Positions 55,006 through 61,330 of a DNA stretch of 64,000 nt are shown in pieces; positions within the stretch are counted from its first letter, which is position 1; every line of letters starts with the position of its first letter. Under the pieces are notes generated by a model. It did no database searches and was not told the DNA's origin. It saw only the letters and a program-made list of their open reading frames with translations. The stretch covers positions 1 through 64,000 of the forward strand of contig NZ_BOOO01000010.1 of assembly GCF_016863275.1 (NCBI RefSeq), read 5' to 3'. This stretch comes from Planotetraspora mira. GTDB lineage: Bacteria > Actinomycetota > Actinomycetes > Streptosporangiales > Streptosporangiaceae. The position numbers were made by a program, and so were the translations under genes.

Positions 55006-55376
55006 CCCTTGCGCGTGATCATGCACAGGTTCGGTGAGATGGGCGATGACCTGCCCTTCCCTTGGGCGTGATCATGCGCAGGTTCGGTCATGTGGCTGTT
55101 GAGCAGGTGCGATGCACGTCGTGATCATGCACAAGTTCGCGATCAACGGGTCTGACCTGGGCGTTCATTGAGCGTGATCATGCACGCTCATCGGTTGTGC
55201 ATGATCACGGAGCAGGAAACCCCAGATGAACGGCATCGCGCCCGAATCTGCGCATGATCACGAATAGAGAAATCCCAGTTCAGCGACCCTTTGGCCGAAC
55301 CTGTGCATGATCACGCCCAGAGAAAGGGCTGCTCAGAGGGGCTTTCTACGAACGTGTGCATGATCACGCGCAAGGG
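55006..55376. repeat. Eight-copy inverted array with exact 53-bp period
   Basis: Four direct copies of GTGATCATGCAC start at 55015, 55068, 55121 and 55174 (second copy has GCGC). Four inverted copies start at 55197, 55250, 55303 and 55356 (second inverted has GCGC). Spacing within each arm is exactly 53 bp. Outer flanks CCCTTGCGC (55006-55014) and GCGCAAGGG (55368-55376) also match, so the whole 371-bp region is a large, imperfect inverted repeat. The central 12-bp cores (55174-55185 and 55197-55208) form a hairpin with an 11-base loop. Several intervening segments share a further Trp-like GGTTCGG element. No gene is seen in the gap 54994-55408. Confidence 0.9.
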
Positions 55377-55408
55377 AAGAGGGGGGTGGGGGCCTCTAAG
55401 GTGGGGGG

Positions 55409-56692
55409 ATGAACGACGGGGACATTCTTCGGCTGGATGAGGACCATGTGTGGCACCCGTACGCGGCTGTGCCGTCCACCGTCCCCGTCCACGCCGTCCG
55501 CCGGGCGGAGGGTGTGCGGCTGACCCTGGCCGACGGTCGTGAGCTCGTCGATGGCATGTCGTCCTGGTGGGCCGCGATCCACGGATACAACCACCCCCGG
55601 CTCAACGCCGCCGTCCGCGACCAACTCGACGACATGGCCCACGTCATGTTCGGCGGCCTCACCCACGAGCCCGCCGTACGGCTGGCCGGGACGCTGGCCC
55701 GTATGACGGGGCTCGACCGGGTGTTCCTCGCCGACTCCGGTTCGGTGGCCGTCGAGGTGGCCATCAAGATGGCCTTCCAGTACGCCGCGGCCACCGGCCG
55801 CGCGGGCCGTTCGAAACTGCTCACCGTCCGCGGCGGCTACCACGGCGACACCTTCGGGGCGATGTCGGTCTGTGACCCGGTCAACGGCATGCACCACCTG
55901 TTCTCCGGCCTGCTGCCCCAGCACGTGTTCGCGCCGATCCCTCCAGGGGGGTACGGCTCCCGCCCGGGAGAGGCGGTCGAAGCCCGCCCCGACGCGGCCT
56001 ACCTCGGGGAACTGGAGGCCCTCGTCGCGGCGCACGCGCACGAGTTGGCCGCGATCATCGTGGAACCGGTGGTCCAGGGTGCGGGAGGCATGCGGTTCTA
56101 CCATCCGGCGTACCTCCGCCGGCTGCGTGAGCTCGCCGACGAGCACGACGTCCTGCTGATCGCCGACGAGATCGCCACCGGCTTCGGGCGGACGGGTGAG
56201 ATGTTCGGCTGTGACCACGCGGGGATCAGGCCGGACATCATGTGCGTCGGCAAGGCCCTGACGGGCGGATACATGACCCTCGCCGCCACGCTGAGCACCA
56301 GGGAGGTCGCCGACGGCATCGGCGTCCTGATGCACGGGCCGACCTACATGGGCAACCCGCTCGCGACGGCCGTGGCCAACGCCTCCCTCGAGTTGCTGGC
56401 CGAACGCCCCTGGCGGGAAGAGGTCAAACAGATCGAGGCGGCACTCCTGGACGGCCTGGCGGAAGCCGTTCACATGCCCGGGGTCCAGGACGTCCGGGTC
56501 CTGGGCGCGATCGGTGTCATCGAGACGATCGAACCCGTGGATGTGGCGAAAATTCAGGACGTCGTGATGGGCCATGACGTCTGGCTCCGGCCCTTCGGGC
56601 GCCTGATCTACACCATGCCGCCCTACGCGTGCCGGCCCGAGGAGATCGCGATGATCACCCGGGCCATGGTCGCGGCGGCGGCGAGCCTGTAG
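55409..56692 (+). CDS. bioA: Adenosylmethionine--8-amino-7-oxononanoate aminotransferase
   Basis: This 427-residue fold-type I aminotransferase has HVWHPYAA (start-region signature of BioA), [13 protein letters not shown], the PLP region [14 protein letters not shown] and Lys in [11 protein letters not shown]. It converts 8-amino-7-oxononanoate to 7,8-diaminopelargonate using SAM as amino donor in biotin synthesis. The ATG follows GGTGGGGGG. No other bio genes are in the window. It ends just before a 12-bp tandem repeat. Confidence 0.92.
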   Translation: MNDGDILRLDEDHVWHPYAAVPSTVPVHAVRRAEGVRLTLADGRELVDGMSSWWAAIHGYNHPRLNAAVRDQLDDMAHVMFGGLTHEPAVRLAGTLARMTGLDRVFLADSGSVAVEVAIKMAFQYAAATGRAGRSKLLTVRGGYHGDTFGAMSVCDPVNGMHHLFSGLLPQHVFAPIPPGGYGSRPGEAVEARPDAAYLGELEALVAAHAHELAAIIVEPVVQGAGGMRFYHPAYLRRLRELADEHDVLLIADEIATGFGRTGEMFGCDHAGIRPDIMCVGKALTGGYMTLAATLSTREVADGIGVLMHGPTYMGNPLATAVANASLELLAERPWREEVKQIEAALLDGLAEAVHMPGVQDVRVLGAIGVIETIEPVDVAKIQDVVMGHDVWLRPFGRLIYTMPPYACRPEEIAMITRAMVAAAASL

Positions 56693-56721
56693 CGCTCAGC
56701 ACGCCTCTCAGCACGCCGCCT

Positions 56722-56865
56722 CAGTCGGTCGTTCAGCCCGTCGTTCAGTCGGTCGTTCAGTCGGTCGTTCAGTCGGTCGTTCAGCCCGTCGTTCAGTCGG
56801 TCGTTCAGTCGGTCGTTCAGTCGGTCGTTCAGTCGGTCGTTCAGTCGGTCGTTCAGTCGGTCGCG
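56722..56865. repeat. 12-bp tandem repeat between bioA and MFS gene
   Basis: Twelve consecutive copies of CAGTCGGTCGTT, or close variants, run from 56722 to 56865. Units 2 and 6 read CAGCCCGTCGTT. The MFS stop codon falls within the last unit. The array opens long frames on both strands (Gln-Ser-Val-Val and Arg-Leu-Asn-Asp repeats) that are not believed to be genes. It may serve as a transcription roadblock or end-of-transcript spacer for the convergent genes. Confidence 0.85.
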
Positions 56866-58154
56866 ACCGCGGGCTCCCGGCCGCCGTTGCCACCGGACAC
56901 CACGAGTCGGTAGACGAGGGCGCCCAGCAGGTAACCCGCGGCGATGACGGCGAGCGCGAAGTAGGACTTGCCGTTCGGCGGGAGCAGTGCCGCCGCGAAA
57001 GCCGCTCCGACCACGGTCGTGCCGTTGAAGAGCATGTCGTAGATGGAGAAGACGCGGCCCAGGTAGGCGTCCTCGATGTCCCGCTGAACGATGGTGTCCG
57101 TGCAGATCTTGACGCTCTGGATGGCCACGCCGACCACGAAGCCGGCCGCCATGATGGCCCACTCCCTGAAGGTCGCGCACAGCGCGAAGCTCAGCACGCC
57201 GCTGCTGACGAGCATCGCCGGGATCCAGGTCTCAAGGCGGAAGCGCTTCCCGGCCCAGGGGGTGATCAGTGCGGCGACGAAGTAGCCGACTCCCGACGTC
57301 CCCACCACGAGCGCGATCCCGCGGAGCGCGGCGTCGGCGTCGGTGGTGAAGTAGTAGCGGTACAGCATGACCACCATCGCGAGGAGCGTGCCGTAGAGCA
57401 GGCGGTGGGTCGCCATCCCGCCCAGCGCTGCGGCCGCCTGCTTCCGGTGCGCGATGTACCGGGCACCGTCGACGAGCCCGCTCAGCACGTGCCGTACGGC
57501 CTCGCGTGCCTGGGGAAGCAGGGGGTCGTAGGCGGGGCCGAGCAGCCCCCTGTCCATCGTCCTCGCGATGAGGGCGCTCAGGCCGAAGACCACTCCCGAG
57601 CTCACCAGCAGCATGGCGGTGCCGTTCGCGTCCGAACCGAACACCTCGCGGAGCACGAACCCGGCCCCGAACCCGATGAAGGTCACGACCGTGCCGGACG
57701 TGGGGGTGACAGCGTTGGCCATCATGAGCCGGTCGGCGGGCACCACGTGGGGAAGGGAGGCCCCGAGAGCCGCCAGGAAGAAGCGGTTCACGCCGAGGAC
57801 TCCCAGCGCGGCGGCGTAGAAGACCGTGTCCGACGCTCCGCCGGCCAGGAGAGCGGCCGTGACGATGAGCAGCGTCCCCCGGACGAACGGCGCGATCAGC
57901 AGGATCTGCCGCCTCGACCAGCGGTCGATGAAGACGCCGACGAAAGGTCCGAGCAGGCTGTACGGCAGCAGCAGCACGGCCATTCCCGCGGCGATCTCAA
58001 GGGCGTTGGTCTGCCGCTCGGGGCTGAAGAACGCATAGCCCGTGACCGCGAACTGGAAGATCCCGTCCGAGAACTGCGAGACCAGGCGGGTGCCGAAGAG
58101 CCGGCGGAAGTTCTGGCCCTGCAGTACCACGCGCAGGTCGGATACGAAGGACAC
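56853..58154 (-). CDS. MFS transporter
   Basis: This 433-residue protein has about 12 hydrophobic segments, the inter-helix loop FIDRWSRRQILL and a central loop near residue 210, as in antibiotic/metabolite exporters of the MFS DHA family (close to the enterobactin exporter class). Substrate unknown. Its 3' end runs into the 12-bp repeat and it converges on bioA. Confidence 0.85.
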   Translation of the reverse strand: MSFVSDLRVVLQGQNFRRLFGTRLVSQFSDGIFQFAVTGYAFFSPERQTNALEIAAGMAVLLLPYSLLGPFVGVFIDRWSRRQILLIAPFVRGTLLIVTAALLAGGASDTVFYAAALGVLGVNRFFLAALGASLPHVVPADRLMMANAVTPTSGTVVTFIGFGAGFVLREVFGSDANGTAMLLVSSGVVFGLSALIARTMDRGLLGPAYDPLLPQAREAVRHVLSGLVDGARYIAHRKQAAAALGGMATHRLLYGTLLAMVVMLYRYYFTTDADAALRGIALVVGTSGVGYFVAALITPWAGKRFRLETWIPAMLVSSGVLSFALCATFREWAIMAAGFVVGVAIQSVKICTDTIVQRDIEDAYLGRVFSIYDMLFNGTTVVGAAFAAALLPPNGKSYFALAVIAAGYLLGALVYRLVVSGGNGGREPAVATD

Positions 58155-58263
58155 GGCGACAGCCTACGCGGGTAGATCAGCCGCACTATCCGGGAGATCC
58201 CTGATCAACCACTGATCGCGCGTCGGCCTGCCGGAACGCACATGATCAAGTACTCTCTGTTGA

Positions 58264-58845
58264 GTGACCTATGACGAACACGTCGTGCTGGTCGATGGCG
58301 AGGGAAATCCGATCGGCACCGCTCCCAAGTCCACGGTCCACGGCGTCGAGACTCCTCTGCATCTCGCGTTCTCGAGTTATGTCTTCGACAGGCAGGCCCG
58401 CGTTCTGCTGTCCCGGCGGGCGGATCACAAGATCACCTGGCCCGGCGAGTGGACCAACAGTTGTTGCGGCCACCCCTTGCCCGGCGAGCCACTGGAGTCC
58501 GCGGTCACCCGCAGGCTCGACTTCGAGCTCGGACTGCACGTCGACTCGATCGATCTGCTGCTGCCCGACTTCTCCTACAAGGCCGTCATGGACAACGGGA
58601 TCATGGAACACGAGCTCTGCCCGGTCTACCGGGTGATCGTGTCGGCCGATGCCGTACCGAATGCGGAAGAGGTCGGCGCGATCCGGTGGATTCCGTGGAA
58701 GGAGTTCGCCGACGAGGTGCTGAGCGGGGAGATGCCGATCTCTCCCTGGGCACGCGAACAGGTGCCGCTCCTCGTCGCGCTCGGTCCGGATCCGCTGACC
58801 TGGCCGGCGGCCGACCGCGCGAACCTGCCGCCTGCGGCCCGCTGA
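58264..58845 (+). CDS. idi: Isopentenyl-diphosphate delta-isomerase (type I)
   Basis: This 193-residue Nudix-related enzyme has the active-site Cys in NSCCGHPLPGE, metal ligands in RRLDFELGL and the Glu/Cys segment GIMEHELCPVY. It interconverts IPP and DMAPP for isoprenoids such as carrier lipids. The GTG start has weak upstream signals but begins at the family's normal end. It converges on ino1, separated by a strong terminator. Confidence 0.93.
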   Translation: MTYDEHVVLVDGEGNPIGTAPKSTVHGVETPLHLAFSSYVFDRQARVLLSRRADHKITWPGEWTNSCCGHPLPGEPLESAVTRRLDFELGLHVDSIDLLLPDFSYKAVMDNGIMEHELCPVYRVIVSADAVPNAEEVGAIRWIPWKEFADEVLSGEMPISPWAREQVPLLVALGPDPLTWPAADRANLPPAAR

Positions 58846-58879
58846 GATCTCATGCAAGCCGCCCATGTGCCTGGACGGC

Positions 58880-58915
58880 AAGATGCCCCGGCTCGCCGTT
58901 GAGCCGGGGCATCTT
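58880..58915. terminator. Bidirectional terminator between idi and ino1
   Basis: A 15-bp perfect stem, AAGATGCCCCGGCTC (58880-58894) with GAGCCGGGGCATCTT (58901-58915), and a GCCGTT loop, lies between the convergent genes, with A/T flanks on both sides. Confidence 0.85.
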
Positions 58916-58985
58916 GTGATCAGGAGACGTACGTGCGTGACGTGCGCCGACATCGGGGCCGAACGCGTCGGCCCGCCGGGTGGGT

Positions 58986-60065
58986 CTAGCGCTCCACCTG
59001 GCCGCGGATGAACTGCTCGACGGCATCACGCGCGGCGTCGTCGGAGTACTGCTCCGGCGGCGACTTCATGAAGTAGGACGACGGCGACAGCAGCGGCCCG
59101 CCGATGCCCCGGTCGAGAGCGATCTTCGCCGCGCGGACGGCGTCGATGATGATGCCGGCGGAGTTGGGCGAGTCCCAGACCTCGAGCTTGTACTCCAGGT
59201 TGAGCGGGGTGTCGCCGAAGGACCTGCCCTCGAGGCGGACGTAGGCCCACTTGCGGTCGTCGAGCCACGGCACGTGGTCGGACGGGCCGATGTGGACGTC
59301 GGCCTTGGCCATCTCGTGCGGGATCTGCGAGGTGACCGACTGCGTCTTGGAGATCTTCTTGGACTGGAGGCGCTTGCGCTCCAGCATGTTCATGAAGTCC
59401 ATGTTGCCGCCGAAGTTGAGCTGGTACGTGCGCAGCAACTCGACGCCGCGGTCCTCGAACAGCTTGGCCAGCACGCGGTGGGTGATGGTCGCACCGACCT
59501 GCGACTTGATGTCGTCGCCCACGATGGGAACGCCGGCCTCGGTGAACTTCGCGGCCCACTCGGCGTCCGAGGCGATGAAGACGGGCAGCGCGTTGACGAA
59601 GGCCACACGGGCGTCGATGGCGCACTGCGCGTAGAAACGGTCGGCCTCCTCCGATCCCACGGGGAGATAGGAGACCAGGACGTCGACCTGGGCGTCCTTG
59701 AGCGCCTGCACGACGTCGACCGGCTTCTCGTCGGACTCCTCGATGATCTCGCGGTAGTACTCGCCGAGACCGTCGAACGTGGGCCCGCGCTGGACGGTCA
59801 CACCAAGCGGCGGCACGTCAGTGATCTTGATCGTGTTGTTCTCGGAGGCGACGATGGCCTCAGAGAGGTCGCGGCCGACCTTCTTGGCGTCCACGTCGAA
59901 CGCGGCGACGAATTCGACGTCCCCGACGTGGTAGTCGCCGAACCGCACGTGCATCAGGCCCGGCACACGGGTGCCCGGATCTGCGTCCCTGTAGTAGTGG
60001 ACACCCTGGACCAGCGACGCGGCGCAGTTACCCACACCAACGATGGCTACGCGCACCGAACCCAT
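58986..60065 (-). CDS. ino1: myo-Inositol-1-phosphate synthase
   Basis: This 359-residue NAD-dependent enzyme has the Rossmann loop [18 protein letters not shown] and [15 protein letters not shown], the actinobacterial Ino1 type. It turns glucose 6-phosphate into inositol 1-phosphate, the precursor of mycothiol and phosphatidylinositol. It is 25 bp downstream of the PadR gene. In mycobacteria the equivalents ino1 and a PadR gene are also adjacent (Rv0046c/Rv0047c). Confidence 0.94.
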   Translation of the reverse strand: MGSVRVAIVGVGNCAASLVQGVHYYRDADPGTRVPGLMHVRFGDYHVGDVEFVAAFDVDAKKVGRDLSEAIVASENNTIKITDVPPLGVTVQRGPTFDGLGEYYREIIEESDEKPVDVVQALKDAQVDVLVSYLPVGSEEADRFYAQCAIDARVAFVNALPVFIASDAEWAAKFTEAGVPIVGDDIKSQVGATITHRVLAKLFEDRGVELLRTYQLNFGGNMDFMNMLERKRLQSKKISKTQSVTSQIPHEMAKADVHIGPSDHVPWLDDRKWAYVRLEGRSFGDTPLNLEYKLEVWDSPNSAGIIIDAVRAAKIALDRGIGGPLLSPSSYFMKSPPEQYSDDAARDAVEQFIRGQVER

Positions 60066-60090
60066 CGCACCTGCTCCTTTGCTTATTGTC

Positions 60091-60738
60091 TTACTTATCT
60101 GTTTCGGGCCTTTCGGCCCTATCTGATGCTTCTTGTGCCGCCTGCGGCTGATCGGGCTCGGCGGCGTCCCCCTCGTCCGTACGCGGAGTCGTGGTGCTTC
60201 GCCGTTCTGAATCGATCAGCTCGTTCAGCCAGCGGACCTCGCGCTCGACCGACTCCAGCCCATGGCGCTGGAGTTCGAGGGTGTAGCTGTCCAGCCGTTC
60301 CCTGGTTCGGGCGAGAGCCGTACGGACACCCTCGAGACGTTCCTCCAGGCGGCTGCGGCGGCCTTCGAGGATGCGAAGCCGCACCTCTGCCTCCGTGTGG
60401 CGGAAGAACGCGAAGTGGATGCCGAAGCTCTCGTCCTCCCAGGCGGAGGGGCCCGCCTGGGTCAGCAGCTCCTGGAGACGCTCCTTGCCCTCCGCGGTCA
60501 GTTTGTAGACGATCTTCGACCTGCGGCCGAGGACCGTTTCCTGTGGCGGCTCCTCCTCGACGATGAGCCCGTCGTTGAGCAGCCCTCGCAGGCAGGGATA
60601 GAGCGAACCGTATGAGAAGGCGCGGAACATCCCGAGCAGGGTGTTGAGCCGTTTACGCAGCTCATAACCGTGCAGAGGAGTCTCGTGCAGTGACCCCAGG
60701 ACGGCGAGCTCCAGCACACCTCCACGAGAGCCCGTCAC
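60091..60738 (-). CDS. PadR-family transcriptional regulator
   Basis: This 215-residue PadR protein has the winged [54 protein letters not shown], shown here by its LHGYEL and SYGSLYP signature. A C-terminal coiled coil ([29 protein letters not shown]) and a disordered tail follow. The GTG at 60738 is chosen because AGGGGG lies 8 bp upstream. A perfect palindrome at 60763-60783 is the likely operator controlling padR-ino1, which appear co-transcribed. Confidence 0.88.
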   Translation of the reverse strand: MTGSRGGVLELAVLGSLHETPLHGYELRKRLNTLLGMFRAFSYGSLYPCLRGLLNDGLIVEEEPPQETVLGRRSKIVYKLTAEGKERLQELLTQAGPSAWEDESFGIHFAFFRHTEAEVRLRILEGRRSRLEERLEGVRTALARTRERLDSYTLELQRHGLESVEREVRWLNELIDSERRSTTTPRTDEGDAAEPDQPQAAQEASDRAERPETDK

Positions 60739-60762
60739 TGGATCCACCCCCTGTGTCCGACC

Positions 60763-60783
60763 GATGTATCGAACCGATACATC
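60763..60783. promoter_or_regulatory. Perfect palindromic PadR-type operator
   Basis: GATGTATCG (60763-60771) and CGATACATC (60775-60783) form a perfect inverted repeat around AAC, 25 bp upstream of the PadR GTG. PadR regulators are known to bind ATGT/ACAT dyads of this form. That this is the autoregulatory site is inferred. Confidence 0.75.
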
Positions 60784-60864
60784 TGCAGGATACGTCGGGC
60801 CGTCATATCGCGCAACGGATGAATGGTTGGGCAAGGTTCGGCAAACAGTCGTAATCTGGGTCAC

Positions 60865-61248
60865 ATGTGGTCACAGCGGGCGGTCGTGGACTACGGCCTC
60901 GCTAGGCGGGCGACGATTCAGTCGATCCGCTCCGGCCACATGGAGCCGCGTGATGTCTGCGACGCCCATCCGTACCTGCTGCGCGCTGCGCGCTTCCACG
61001 GCGAGCCGACGGAACGCGCCTGCCCCATCTGTGAGCACAGGAACGTGACCAATGTCACTTACGTTTACGGGGACGAATTAGGACGCCTGGCCGGACGCGT
61101 CAAAGTGACGGCCGATCTTGTCGAGATGGCCCAGGAATACGGTGAATTTCGGGTCTACGTGGTCGAGGTCTGTCAAGGTTGTTCTTGGAACCATCTGGCG
61201 GTCTCGTTCGTGCTCGGAACAGGCGACCCCCCGGGCCCCTGCCTTTAG
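60865..61248 (+). CDS. DUF5318 zinc-ribbon-like protein
   Basis: This 127-residue protein matches DUF5318, with MWSQRAVVDYGLARRATIQ at the start, a CPIC (residues ~53-56) and a CQGC (residues ~101-104) that would hold one zinc, and VEVCQGCSWNHL. It sits next to a PBP gene, as DUF5318 does in mycobacteria (near Rv0049 and ponA1). Its function is unknown. The ATG at 60865 is chosen over an earlier frame start because the family begins MWSQR. Confidence 0.83.
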   Translation: MWSQRAVVDYGLARRATIQSIRSGHMEPRDVCDAHPYLLRAARFHGEPTERACPICEHRNVTNVTYVYGDELGRLAGRVKVTADLVEMAQEYGEFRVYVVEVCQGCSWNHLAVSFVLGTGDPPGPCL

Positions 61249-61330
61249 GGCGACTTTCAGCTCCAAGAGGTACGCTCACCGGCCTGTCGACCCGATGTCG
61301 GCGATTTCCCCCAATATCTAACGAGGACGC

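Noticed and set aside
55006-55376. CRISPR-like array (short repeats at constant spacing)
   Set aside because: Repeats change orientation half-way, the spacers are partly similar to one another, and there are no cas genes nearby.
56629-56913. 94-codon repeat ORF on the plus strand and 185-codon ORF on the minus strand (56623-57180)
   Set aside because: Both owe their open frames to the 12-bp repeat, overlap bioA and the MFS gene, and have no start signals or family features.
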